Part shown: positions 15,223 through 22,305 of the stretch, one piece after another
Position numbering within the stretch: the first letter of the stretch is position 1
How the letters are laid out: every line of letters begins with the position of its first letter
NCBI GenBank assembly: GCA_937920255.1
Contig: CALDSL010000405.1
Location: forward strand, 1 to 24,989
Direction: 5' to 3'
From: an uncultured Anaerolineaceae bacterium
GTDB taxonomy: Bacteria > Chloroflexota > Anaerolineae > Anaerolineales > Anaerolineaceae
DNA length: 24,989 nucleotides
Position numbers and translations under genes: made by a program
The notes under the pieces: model-generated
What the model saw: the letters and a program-made list of their open reading frames with translations, nothing else
What the model was told of the DNA's origin: nothing
The model's database searches: none

Positions 15223-15930
15223 TTACGCATCGTTAATGGAAATACAGCTTCCCTCAGCGCGGCACTTGATACCCTGCAACATGCGGTAATCCATGATGGC
15301 GCTGCCGGGTTTGAGCACCTCACCCATCAACGCCCCGGCGGTAGGGGATGGCGCAAAGCGCGAGTCCATGCACATGCGCGCGATCAGGCGCGTACGCCCC
15401 TCGCCCTGCGAGCGCAGGAAAAGCACCCAGCTCACGTCAATATAGGTGTCGGGCAGCGGGCTGGTATCGGGGATCTGCTGCGCGGTTTGCAGGTCGAGAC
15501 GGTTCTGCAGCAGCAGAAAACGCCCTGGCTGCACGTCTTTGACCACAAAGCCGCCGTTGGGGGCCACGGGGATAAAATCGCCGGCCTGGATGTTCTGGTG
15601 CTCCGGCAGGATGCGGTCGCTGCTGACCACGCCGGTGGAGCCCATCATGCGGTCGATGAAATCGTAACTGTAGAAACCACCGCGACCGTAGCCCCATTGC
15701 GCGATCCAGGGCCAGATTTCTTCCGGGTCGGCGTGGATGGTGATGGCCTGGGTGGAGGTCCACTGCGGGTTTTGCACCAGGCCGTCGCCCGGCAATGGGA
15801 GGGCGAGTTCCTCATCGGTGGCGCCGCGGCGCATTAACCAGGGGCGAACAAAACGCACGTACGCGCCGGCCGCTCCGGCGGTGATCATCATCAAACCAAC
15901 GATTTTGCGCAAGGTTTTACCAGAAGACAT
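15223..15930 (-). CDS. SRPBCC-like protein with N-terminal membrane segment
   Basis: A 235-residue protein. A hydrophobic segment near residues 8-28 (IVGLMMITAGAAGAYVRFV) likely anchors it. After GATDEELALPLPGDGLV it carries a START/SRPBCC-like domain with ITIHADPEEIWPWIAQWGYGRGGFYSYD, a pattern I recognise from a conserved family of unknown ligand. ATG 15930 is chosen for the strong AGGAGG eight bases upstream; an in-frame ATG at 15984 would overlap the TATAAT box. It leads the SRPBCC-PfkB-hydrolase unit. Ligand and role are unknown. Confidence 0.8.
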   Translation of the reverse strand: MSSGKTLRKIVGLMMITAGAAGAYVRFVRPWLMRRGATDEELALPLPGDGLVQNPQWTSTQAITIHADPEEIWPWIAQWGYGRGGFYSYDFIDRMMGSTGVVSSDRILPEHQNIQAGDFIPVAPNGGFVVKDVQPGRFLLLQNRLDLQTAQQIPDTSPLPDTYIDVSWVLFLRSQGEGRTRLIARMCMDSRFAPSPTAGALMGEVLKPGSAIMDYRMLQGIKCRAEGSCISINDA

Positions 15931-15945
15931 GTGAACCTCCTGTTT

Positions 15946-15988
15946 TTCGCGCAAGCGCGAATAGCACGGGATGTATGCATTCATTATA
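15946..15988 (-). promoter_or_regulatory. TATAAT box and leader hairpin before the SRPBCC-like gene
   Basis: Minus-strand TATAAT at 15988-15983, 52 bp upstream of ATG 15930, with a poor -35. A small perfect palindrome, TTCGCGC-AA-GCGCGAA at 15946-15961, sits in the leader just before the ribosome site. Confidence 0.45.
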
Positions 15989-16013
15989 CGCCCTGCCGGA
16001 AAACGCTGCGCGA

Positions 16014-16562
16014 TTAATCCTTGCGGTTCAGGTGGAAGTGGGCTTTGAGAATCAGCACGGCGCTGGGCGAATGCACGATCTCGCTGTGCATCACTTTTTC
16101 CACCGCTTTTTCGAGCGGCATTTTCAGGCGCTCGATCTGCTCGGTGCCGTCCGGTTGGATCTCGCCGAATTCCAGGTCCTGCGCCAGGAACAGGTAGCCG
16201 CGGCTGCGCACCAGCGAGGTGTCTTCCTCCACCTGTCCCAGGTCGATCCAGTGCCGCGCGGTGATGCCCAGCTCCTCGCGCGCTTCGCGCCGGGCGGCTT
16301 CCGCCGGCAGTTCGCCTTCATCCAGCGCGCCAGCCACCACCTCGATACTGTCGCGGCCGAGGGCGTAACGGAACTGGCACACCAGGTAGACGTTGCCGTG
16401 CGCGTCCAACGGCAGCACCGAAACGCCGGGCTTGATGGTCACGGTGGCATACGCGCCCGGTTGACCGTCAGGCTGGATGACTTCATCCTCGATGAGGGAG
16501 AGGAAGGCATTTTCAAAACGGCAGTGGCTGCTCTTGATTTTCCACGGTCCAAGCTCGCGCAT
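16014..16562 (-). CDS. Nudix hydrolase (ADP-ribose pyrophosphatase type)
   Basis: A 182-residue Nudix protein. The box fits Gx5Ex7REUxEExGU exactly, from Gly78 (GALDEGE) to REAREELGI ending at residue 100. The N-terminal layout, with VYLVCQFRYALGRDSIEVVAG before the box, matches ADP-ribose/NDP-sugar pyrophosphatases. ATG 16562 is preferred to ATG 16571 because the AAGG ribosome site sits directly against 16571 but at good distance from 16562. It is 83 bp upstream of the SRPBCC-like gene, with a TATAAT box between, so it may form its own unit. The likely substrate class is ADP-ribose or NDP-sugars; the exact one is unknown. Confidence 0.9.
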   Translation of the reverse strand: MRELGPWKIKSSHCRFENAFLSLIEDEVIQPDGQPGAYATVTIKPGVSVLPLDAHGNVYLVCQFRYALGRDSIEVVAGALDEGELPAEAARREAREELGITARHWIDLGQVEEDTSLVRSRGYLFLAQDLEFGEIQPDGTEQIERLKMPLEKAVEKVMHSEIVHSPSAVLILKAHFHLNRKD

Positions 16563-16680
16563 TCGTCCCATCCTTGTGTCTGGTTTCCCCCGTTAGATTG
16601 ATGATAGCATGCGCCCGAATGATTTTGTATCGGGGAATTTCCCGCGGAGCGTATGCAAACATCCCCATTTTTGTATTGAA

Positions 16681-16833
16681 AATGTAGGTTGGGTTGAGCC
16701 CATCGTACCTGTATCGTAAATCGCTTCGTTGGCGAAACCCAACGCCCCTATTGATCATCGTAAAAAGCGTTGGGTTTCGCCCGCGAATGCAATATAACAA
16801 TAGTGACACGATGGGCTCAACCCAATCTACATT
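16681..16833. repeat. Nested palindromic intergenic repeat, copy A
   Basis: Outer arms of 26 nt (16681-16706 and 16808-16833) pair at 25 of 26 positions and begin with the AATGTAG/CTACATT ends. An inner perfect 14-bp inverted repeat, GCGAAACCCAACGC (16732-16745) and GCGTTGGGTTTCGC (16767-16780), lies within. It shares the GTAG[A/G]TTGGGTTGAGC end and the GCGAAACCCAA inner motif with copy B at 19197-19280. No coding capacity or clear target duplication was found. Confidence 0.75.
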
Positions 16834-16865
16834 TAATCGGTCATCAAACTCGCGACTCTTGGCTA

Positions 16866-16871
16866 TATAAT
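16866..16871 (+). promoter_or_regulatory. TATAAT box upstream of the F420-type oxidoreductase
   Basis: A perfect TATAAT within TATATAATATATTC, 47 bp before ATG 16918 and 33 bp past the end of repeat copy A. No strong -35 is seen at 16-18 bp. Confidence 0.45.
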
Positions 16872-16917
16872 ATATTCAACGATCGAACGCAACCCTTTTC
16901 TCCGCAGGAGAACCGCC

Positions 16918-17493
16918 ATGGAAAAACAATCTGAAATGAAGCTGCGCAGAGGTTTCCGGCAGTTTAACAAATTCATGCTCTTGATGTGGGATCTGGGACT
17001 GGGGCGCTGGATCTCCGCCTGGCCGCAGGTGACCGGGCAGATCATGGTGCTGAAGCACACCGGGCGCAAGAGCGGGCAGGTACGGCGCACGCCGGTCAAC
17101 TATGCCTTTGTGGACGGCGAGCTCTACTGCGTGGCCGGTTTTGGCGGGATGTCGGACTGGTATCGCAACCTGCGCGCCAATCCAAACCTTGAAGTGTGGC
17201 TGCCGGACGGCTGGTGGGAAGGCGCCGCCGAAGAAGTGGGCGACGTACCCAACCGCATGGACCTGATCCGCGCGGTGCTGATCGGCTCCGGGTTTGCCGC
17301 GGTGTTCGCCGGGCTGGACCCGTACACCGCCAGCGATGAAGAACTGCTGGGTGAGGTGAAGGATTACAAAGTGATGCGCATCCGGCGCGAAGCGCCGCGC
17401 ACCGGGCTCGACGGTCCCGGGCGGCTGGCGTGGGTTTGGCCACTGGCCACCTTCCTGCTGCTGCCCCTGGCCCTGCGTCGGCGCAGGAAGTAA
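16918..17493 (+). CDS. Deazaflavin (F420)-dependent nitroreductase-family oxidoreductase
   Basis: A 191-residue protein of the Ddn/FDOR split beta-barrel family. The signature KHTGRKSGQVRRTPVNYAF (from about residue 46) and SDWYRNLRANPNLEVWL are characteristic; the family uses F420H2 to reduce varied substrates. Unusually, the C-terminus adds a hydrophobic helix, LAWVWPLATFLLLPLAL, followed by RRRRK, which could hold it to the membrane. ATG 16918 has AGGAG seven bases upstream. It is 26 bp before an alpha/beta-hydrolase-like gene, so the two form a plus-strand operon. It implies the host makes or imports F420; that is inference. Confidence 0.85.
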   Translation: MEKQSEMKLRRGFRQFNKFMLLMWDLGLGRWISAWPQVTGQIMVLKHTGRKSGQVRRTPVNYAFVDGELYCVAGFGGMSDWYRNLRANPNLEVWLPDGWWEGAAEEVGDVPNRMDLIRAVLIGSGFAAVFAGLDPYTASDEELLGEVKDYKVMRIRREAPRTGLDGPGRLAWVWPLATFLLLPLALRRRRK

Positions 17494-17519
17494 CGCTGGC
17501 TTGATGGAGGCGGGAAACG

Positions 17520-18179
17520 ATGGCATATACCTTTGAACGACTGTCGATTCGCGGGTTTGAGGATACACCCGTCCCCAACCTGCTGTTTCATCAGCAGGCC
17601 GAGACCGGCCACCTGGCGATGATTTTTCCGGGCTACATGTACACGGCCGGGATGCCGCTGCTGTATTACTCCGGCCTGCAACTGCTCGAGCACGGCGCGG
17701 ACGTGCTGCGCGTGGAATACACCTACAGCGAACAGCCAGATTTCCCGCGTCTGAGCGACGAGGAAAAAGCCGCCCGGCTGCGCGCCGACGCGAAGGCGGC
17801 GGTGGACGCGGCGCTGGCGGTGCGACCCTACCAGCACATCACGCTGGTGGGCAAGTCGATCGGCACGCGCGCGATGGGCGAGGTGCTGGCCGACCCGCGG
17901 CTGGCGCGGGCGCGCTGCGTGTGGCTGACCCCGCTGCTCAAGAGCGATGCACTGCTGGGGCAGATCGAAGCGGCGCCACAGGTGGGGCTGTTCGCCAGCG
18001 GTGGCGCCGATTCACTCTACCACCCGGCGCGGCAGGCAGCGCTGGCCTCCCGCCCGGGCAACAGCAGCCTGGTGATCGCCAACGCGGACCACAGCCTGGA
18101 GGTGGCAGGCAACTTCTGGGCGTCGGTGGACGCGCTGCAAAGCTACCTGCGCGCGCTCGAAATTTTTGTCAAAGGCTAA
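17520..18179 (+). CDS. Small alpha/beta-hydrolase-like protein
   Basis: A 219-residue protein with a nucleophile elbow, LVGKSIGTRAM (GKSIG, Ser about 113), an Asp in SGGADSLYHP and a His in NADHSLEV, together a plausible triad. MIFPGYMYTAGMP near residues 34-46 likely forms the oxyanion region. It resembles short dienelactone-hydrolase-like proteins of unknown substrate. ATG 17520 has GGAGG about nine bases upstream. The stop TAA overlaps the stop TAG of the convergent GNAT gene. It is co-transcribed with the F420-type oxidoreductase. Confidence 0.78.
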   Translation: MAYTFERLSIRGFEDTPVPNLLFHQQAETGHLAMIFPGYMYTAGMPLLYYSGLQLLEHGADVLRVEYTYSEQPDFPRLSDEEKAARLRADAKAAVDAALAVRPYQHITLVGKSIGTRAMGEVLADPRLARARCVWLTPLLKSDALLGQIEAAPQVGLFASGGADSLYHPARQAALASRPGNSSLVIANADHSLEVAGNFWASVDALQSYLRALEIFVKG

Positions 18180-18727
18180 CCCGGCCGGTCGCTTTCCAGC
18201 AGGGCGTATATGTAATGGTCGTGAAAGACGCCGCCGTGGTAGAAGTTGCCGCGCAGGCGGCCTTCGCGCTGAAACCCGAGCGTCTCGGCCAGGCGGATCG
18301 AGCGCGTGTTCTCAACGTGGATCATGGCCTCCACGCGGTGCACCTCCATGCGCGTAAAGGCGAATGCCAGCGCGGCGCGGGCCGCCTCGCGCATGTAGCC
18401 GCTGCCCCAGTATTGGGGCGAGAGGTCGTAGCCGATCTCGACGTGGCGGTTGCGACGGTCCCAGCGGTGAAAACCGAGCGTGCCCAGCGGCAGGCCGCTG
18501 GATTTTGCCTGCATGATCCAGCGGCTGTAGCCTTTGCCATCCTGCCGCAGGTAAAAATCGAGGATTTCGGCGGCTCCTTCAGGAGAGGTAACCGGATCCG
18601 CATCCACCAGGAACTGGTCGACCTGGGGATGGCTGAAATGGGCGAAGAGGAAGTCGAGGTCGGCGGGCGCGAGACGGCGCAGCAGCAGTCGCTCGGTTTC
18701 CAGGTCGGGGAAGATGAAATCAGGCAT
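18176..18727 (-). CDS. GNAT-family N-acetyltransferase (RimJ/RimL-like)
   Basis: A 183-residue acetyltransferase. ETERLLLRRLAPADLDFLF near the start, EIGYDLSPQYWGSGYMREAA as the acetyl-CoA-binding region, and VENTRSIRLAETLGFQREGRLR near the end are the classical RimJ-type pattern. ATG 18727 is used because the family opening follows at once, though no clear ribosome site is seen; the frame extends upstream without resemblance. It lies 55 bp after the YbjQ-like gene, with a 9-bp hairpin between. Substrate unknown: protein N-terminus, antibiotic or small amine. Confidence 0.85.
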   Translation of the reverse strand: MPDFIFPDLETERLLLRRLAPADLDFLFAHFSHPQVDQFLVDADPVTSPEGAAEILDFYLRQDGKGYSRWIMQAKSSGLPLGTLGFHRWDRRNRHVEIGYDLSPQYWGSGYMREAARAALAFAFTRMEVHRVEAMIHVENTRSIRLAETLGFQREGRLRGNFYHGGVFHDHYIYALLESDRPG

Positions 18728-18749
18728 CGGGTGCGAGAAGGAATGGGTC

Positions 18750-18774
18750 GCCCGCCGTCTGTTGAACGGCGGGC
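18750..18774 (-). other. 9-bp hairpin between YbjQ-like and GNAT genes
   Basis: GCCCGCCGT (18750-18758) and ACGGCGGGC (18766-18774), 7-nt loop, starting 8 bp past the YbjQ-like stop. There is no T run, so it may limit rather than stop read-through into the GNAT gene. Confidence 0.5.
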
Positions 18775-18782
18775 AAGGTGGT

Positions 18783-19115
18783 TCAGGCTTTCTCGATGAC
18801 GACCGCGGTGCCGTAGGCCAGCACTTCGGTGACACCGTCCATCACATCGTTGGCGTCATAGCGCATGCCGATGATGGCGTTGGCGCCGATCTGGCGCGCG
18901 TGCTGCACCATCAGGTCGTAGGCTTCCTGGCGCGCGTGCTCGCACAGCTCGGTGTAGACGGTGATGTTGCCGCCCACCAGCGTCTGCAGCCCGCCGACAA
19001 AATTGCCGACCACGCTGCGCGAGCGCACGGTGACACCGCGCACCACGCCCAGGTGGCGCACGTTTTTATATCCCTGAAAATCGAAAGCGGTGGTAACCCA
19101 AAGGTTGTTGTCCAT
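18783..19115 (-). CDS. YbjQ/UPF0145 family protein
   Basis: A 110-residue protein of the YbjQ (DUF74) family, usual length. The hallmark pattern is clear: an early GYKNVRHLGVVRGVTVRSRSVVGNF, then the helix with EAYDLMVQHARQIGANAIIGMRYDAND and the final strand TEVLAYGTAVVIEK. Members form pentameric rings; a heavy-metal-binding role has been suggested but is not established. ATG 19115 has AAGGA six bases upstream. It is followed by the GNAT gene. Confidence 0.92.
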   Translation of the reverse strand: MDNNLWVTTAFDFQGYKNVRHLGVVRGVTVRSRSVVGNFVGGLQTLVGGNITVYTELCEHARQEAYDLMVQHARQIGANAIIGMRYDANDVMDGVTEVLAYGTAVVIEKA

Positions 19116-19196
19116 TGTTGATCCTTGTTTGGTTGGTTGTTTGCGTAGGGCGGGTCCAAACCTGCCCAGGCAACGGCGTAATAGCGATCAAGAGAA

Positions 19197-19280
19197 GTAG
19201 ATTGGGTTGAGCGCCAGCGAAACCCAACCGTATTATGATTTTCAGAGCATTGGGTTTCGCTGGCGCTCAACCCAACCTAC
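19197..19280. repeat. Palindromic intergenic repeat, copy B
   Basis: Two 31-nt arms (19197-19227 and 19250-19280) pair at 30 of 31 positions around a 22-nt AT-rich loop. Each arm reads GTAG[A/G]TTGGGTTGAGC then GCCAGCGAAACCCAA. The single mismatch is at the same A/G site that differs between the arms of copy A (16681-16833). It lies between the small membrane protein gene and the YbjQ-like gene. A transcript would fold into a very stable hairpin; there is no T run. A weaker palindrome, GGGCGGGTCCAAACCTGCCC, lies nearby at 19148-19167. Confidence 0.8.
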
Positions 19281-19340
19281 ATTCTACATATTTCTACATG
19301 GGATGAGACGAGACCTGCCTGGCTGGAATTAAGCCGGGCA

Positions 19341-19568
19341 TCACATCCGCAGCCAGGAAAGCGCCTCGCCGGGGATTTCGGGTTCGGCGTACACGTACAG
19401 GGCCATGCCGATGATCAGCATCAGGATGCCGACGGCATAAGCCAGGGCGCGCCAGCGCGGCTGCAGGTCAAAGATCAGGCGGCCGCGGAAGATGAAGCGC
19501 GCCAGCATGCCGGCGGTAAGCACAGCGGCGCCGCCAAAGATGAACACGTAGCTGAAAAAGTATTGCAC
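19341..19568 (-). CDS. Small two-helix membrane protein
   Basis: A 75-residue protein with two predicted membrane helices, about 5-26 (FSYVFIFGGAAVLTAGML) and 41-61 (LAYAVGILMLIIGMALYVYA), and a basic loop between them. The start is GTG 19568, supported by AAAGGA six bases upstream. It lies 17 bp after the DinB-like gene and is probably co-transcribed. I do not recognise a family. Confidence 0.7.
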   Translation of the reverse strand: MQYFFSYVFIFGGAAVLTAGMLARFIFRGRLIFDLQPRWRALAYAVGILMLIIGMALYVYAEPEIPGEALSWLRM

Positions 19569-19585
19569 CGTGGATCCTTTCGCGG

Positions 19586-20095
19586 CTAGCGCTCAGACGT
19601 CCAGGGATAATCATCCATCTCGCTGATGAAATCGGGCAGATCAAGGTGGCCCATCATCGAGCGCGCGGCGTGGGCTTCGCCGATGTGAAAGAAGTAGTGG
19701 TAGATCAGGTGCGCCAGCATGGTGCCCACGTTTTCTTTGTACGGCTGGCCTTTCCAACCCAGGTGGCTCAACACGGAGCCGGCGGTGATCGTGTCGAGAT
19801 AGGCGTCGGATTTGGCGGTGATCTCCTTCCAGGCGGCAAGCATATCGGCCAGGGGCGGGGTGCTGGCGGGCTTGCCGCTGGCGACCATGTTGTGCAGCCA
19901 GCGGTAGGTGCCGTCACCCTGGGCGATCAGCAACCAGAACGAGGCCTCGTGGTTGGCCAGGTGGCCGACCATCCAACTGATGCTGTTCATGGGCATCAGC
20001 CGGCGTTCGGCGTCTTCGGCGGAAAGACCTTCGAGCACGCGCAGCAATTCGGAGCGCGCGAAACGCAGTTGGGTTACCAGAGGATGAACAGGCAT
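19586..20095 (-). CDS. DinB-family four-helix metal-binding protein
   Basis: A 169-residue DinB/DUF664-like protein. The three metal-binding His are visible: His45 in VGHLANHE, and His133 and His137 in HLIYHYFFHIGEAH. Length and the four-helix pattern fit. Members include thiol-dependent S-transferases and many of unknown role; the name does not imply DNA damage activity. ATG 20095 has GAGG six bases upstream. It precedes the small membrane protein gene by 17 bp. Confidence 0.87.
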   Translation of the reverse strand: MPVHPLVTQLRFARSELLRVLEGLSAEDAERRLMPMNSISWMVGHLANHEASFWLLIAQGDGTYRWLHNMVASGKPASTPPLADMLAAWKEITAKSDAYLDTITAGSVLSHLGWKGQPYKENVGTMLAHLIYHYFFHIGEAHAARSMMGHLDLPDFISEMDDYPWTSER

Positions 20096-20180
20096 GCGTT
20101 ACCTCTCTGTGATCGTAGCAATTGGTAAAAGCCGGTTGTGGCCAAGAACAAACCACACAGCAATTGTACATCAGCCCGCA

Positions 20181-20888
20181 CTATGCGGCGCCGGGCTCCT
20201 GCTCCAGTCGTTCGAGCAGGGCGGGCAGGCCGCCGATGTTTTCCAACTGGTGGTAATGCGCATCGGGCGGGGGATCAACGTGCTCGTGCGCCCAATGCAC
20301 CGGGTACGGCACGTACACGGCGGTGGCGCCCAGCGCGAGCACCGGCAGCACATCCGAGCGCATCGAATCGCCGACCATGATGAACTGCCGCGGGGTAACA
20401 CGGTAGCGCTCCAGCAGGGCGGCGTAGCGGCGCGGTTCTTTATCCGGCACAGTCTCAAAGTAACGAAAATATTCGTGCAGGCCGGAGCGGGTCAGCTTGG
20501 CTTCCTGGTCGAGCAAATCGCCCTTGGTGATGACCATCAAATTGTAACGGCGCGAGAGGGACTCGACTGTCTCGTGGACGTGATCCAGCAGGCGCACCTC
20601 GGCCTGCGCCATCTCGCGCGCGTAATCGACCAGTTTGGCGACGGTCTGCGCCGGCACCTGCTCGCCGGACACCTGCACCGCGGTTTCGATCATGGACAGG
20701 ATAAAACTCTTACTGCCATAGCCAAAATACTTCAGATTGCGCATCTCGGTCTGGAAGAGCGCGTCTTCCAGCGTTTTCGGGTCGGCGTAATCGGCGAGCA
20801 GGGCGAGAAAGCGGTCCTGCATCTCGTGATACACAGGTTCGTTGTGCCACAGGGTATCGTCGGCGTCAAACGCGATAAGTTCGAACAT
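20181..20888 (-). CDS. HAD-superfamily hydrolase
   Basis: A 235-residue haloacid-dehalogenase-type phosphatase. Motif I is FDADDTLWHNEP (Asp8, Asp10), motif II is LMVITKGD, and motif IV is IMVGDSMRSDVLPVLALGATAVYVPY. The long helical insert between motifs I and II marks a type-1 cap. ATG 20888 puts motif I at residue 8 as usual and has AAAGG upstream; a frame start at 21026 would run through the divergent promoter region. It is divergent from the plus-strand hypothetical gene at 20962, with 73 bp between starts. Substrate not determinable. Confidence 0.9.
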   Translation of the reverse strand: MFELIAFDADDTLWHNEPVYHEMQDRFLALLADYADPKTLEDALFQTEMRNLKYFGYGSKSFILSMIETAVQVSGEQVPAQTVAKLVDYAREMAQAEVRLLDHVHETVESLSRRYNLMVITKGDLLDQEAKLTRSGLHEYFRYFETVPDKEPRRYAALLERYRVTPRQFIMVGDSMRSDVLPVLALGATAVYVPYPVHWAHEHVDPPPDAHYHQLENIGGLPALLERLEQEPGAA

Positions 20889-20961
20889 AAAGGTCGCCTT
20901 TCCGGGCCGGTAGGGCCGCGGGTTTTGTGGTTCAATTTTAACATGACCCGCGGGAGGAGCC

Positions 20962-21267
20962 ATGTACCTTGTCCAATTTTTGTTACCGGTGTACGACAAT
21001 AACCAGCACCATTTTCCAACCGCCATGTATGAGGCGGTGTTTCACCAACTGGCCGAGCAGTTCGGCGGGGTGACGGCCTACCAGCGCGCCCCGGCTCGCG
21101 GAGCGTGGAAAGACGAAGGCGAGGTCAGTTACGACGACGTGATCGTGTTTGAAGTGATGGTGGAGCAGCTCGACCGGAAATGGTGGGCGAAGTACCGGCG
21201 CGAGTTGGAGCAGCAGTTCGCGCAGGAGGAAATTTTGGCGCGCGCGACCACGTATGAGAAGTTATAG
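20962..21267 (+). CDS. Conserved hypothetical protein (about 100 aa)
   Basis: A 101-residue soluble protein opening MYLVQFLLPVYDNNQHHFP and containing FGGVTAYQRAPARGAWKDEG, then DDVIVFEVMVEQLDRKWWAKYRRELE. I recall similar short proteins of unknown function in proteobacteria and others; the pattern suggests a dimeric alpha/beta-barrel fold. ATG 20962 has GGAGG four bases upstream. It ends one base before the stop codon of the convergent GNAT gene. No function is assigned. Confidence 0.75.
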   Translation: MYLVQFLLPVYDNNQHHFPTAMYEAVFHQLAEQFGGVTAYQRAPARGAWKDEGEVSYDDVIVFEVMVEQLDRKWWAKYRRELEQQFAQEEILARATTYEKL

Positions 21268-21268
21268 G

Positions 21269-21796
21269 TTACAGCCGAATTTCCCAATCTGCGCGCTCGA
21301 GTGACCAGACCATCCACCCGGCGCGGCGGTTGGTGAACTGCAGCCGGTTTTTTTCCAGCACGCGCTGCGAAGCGCGGTTGCCCGGCAGGGTTTCGGCGAT
21401 GACGCGCAGGCAATTTTGATCGTTGAAGGCCCAGTCGATCAGCGCGCCGACCGCTTCGGTCATGTAACCGAGCGACTGGCAGGCCGGGTCGATGCCGTAG
21501 CCCAATTCCACGCTGCCGAGCGGGCTGGGCTCGCCCTTAAAACCGGCCAGGCCGGCGCCAAACTGTTCGCATTCGATCACCACCAGCCAGAAGGTGTACC
21601 ACAGATAGCGATCGCGCGGCGCGGCGGCGATGCGGCTGAGCTTGACGGCCATGGCGCGCTCCACCTCGGGGGTGACCACATCGCGCGATAGGCGCAGACC
21701 CAGACGCTCTTCGAGAGCGGCCGGGTTCCGGCGGTACAGCTCAATTTCGGTAGGTACGAGCGCGATCAGGCGCAGGCGCGGGGTGGTCAGTTGCAT
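21269..21796 (-). CDS. GNAT-family N-acetyltransferase (RimJ/RimL-like)
   Basis: A 175-residue GNAT. LTTPRLRLIALVPTEIELY opens it, VELGYGIDPACQSLGYMTEAVGALIDWAF is the acetyl-CoA-binding core, and LPGNRASQRVLEKNRLQF is the usual RimJ-type end. ATG 21796 fits the family start although the ribosome site is weak. It is the last of three consecutive GNAT genes and lies 12 bp after the previous one. Substrate unknown. Confidence 0.86.
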   Translation of the reverse strand: MQLTTPRLRLIALVPTEIELYRRNPAALEERLGLRLSRDVVTPEVERAMAVKLSRIAAAPRDRYLWYTFWLVVIECEQFGAGLAGFKGEPSPLGSVELGYGIDPACQSLGYMTEAVGALIDWAFNDQNCLRVIAETLPGNRASQRVLEKNRLQFTNRRAGWMVWSLERADWEIRL

Positions 21797-21808
21797 GGCG
21801 CATCCGCG

Positions 21809-22270
21809 CTACAGATCGCGGCGAAAAATCGCCTTCACCGTGCCCTTGCCAAAATAATCAGGGACGACCGAAACCAGTTGAAAGCCAAGCCGGCGGTAAA
21901 ACGTCAGCAGGCCGGGCTGGTTGCCGTCGGTGTACAGCCAGAGAATATCGCGCCCGGCGGCGCGCACCTGCTGGACGGCATGTTCGATCAACGCGCGCGC
22001 CACGCCGCCGCGGCGGCAGTCCGGCAGCACGGCCACGTCGATGATCTGCGGCGGCTCGAGCTCGTCCACCGAATCGTTGTCGTCGAAGTAGACGCCCACC
22101 ACGCCGACCACGCGATCTTCGCTGATGGCGGTGAAATAGCGCGTGCCGCGCGCCATTTCGACCTTAATCAGGCGGCGCGCGCCTTCGGCGTCGTCCATGC
22201 CCATTGACATGACCATGAGCGGCATGATATCTTCAAAATCGCCGTGATAAGGTTGAATTGTGAAATCCAT
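21809..22270 (-). CDS. GNAT-family N-acetyltransferase
   Basis: A 153-residue GNAT with VVGVVGVYFDD, the core strand IIDVAVLPDCRRGGVARALIEHAVQ (CoA-binding RRGGVA) and WLYTDGNQPGLLTFYRRLGFQ. ATG 22270 is chosen because GGGGA lies just upstream and the protein then has normal GNAT length; the frame continues upstream only as a shadow of the neighbouring gene. Middle gene of the three-GNAT run, 35 bp after the first. Substrate unknown. Confidence 0.86.
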   Translation of the reverse strand: MDFTIQPYHGDFEDIMPLMVMSMGMDDAEGARRLIKVEMARGTRYFTAISEDRVVGVVGVYFDDNDSVDELEPPQIIDVAVLPDCRRGGVARALIEHAVQQVRAAGRDILWLYTDGNQPGLLTFYRRLGFQLVSVVPDYFGKGTVKAIFRRDL

Positions 22271-22305
22271 CGTTCCCCGTATTGACTGGCTTTGGGAAGG
22301 GCGCC

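Larger units (their letters stand above)
16563..16917. other. 355-bp divergent intergenic region
   Basis: It separates the minus-strand Nudix gene from the plus-strand F420-type oxidoreductase. It holds the 153-bp palindromic repeat (16681-16833) and a TATAAT box for the plus-strand gene at 16866-16871. A possible minus-strand TATCAT lies at 16606-16601. No gene is supported. Confidence 0.55.

Noticed and set aside
19250..19280. Intrinsic terminator for the small membrane protein gene
   Set aside because: The hairpin is strong but has no T run on the minus strand, and the same sequence recurs at 16681-16833 in a non-terminator setting, so a dispersed repeat is the better call.
19586..20095. 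DinB as a DNA-damage polymerase
   Set aside because: The protein is the DinB four-helix metal-binding family, named after a Bacillus gene, and is unrelated to DNA polymerase IV.
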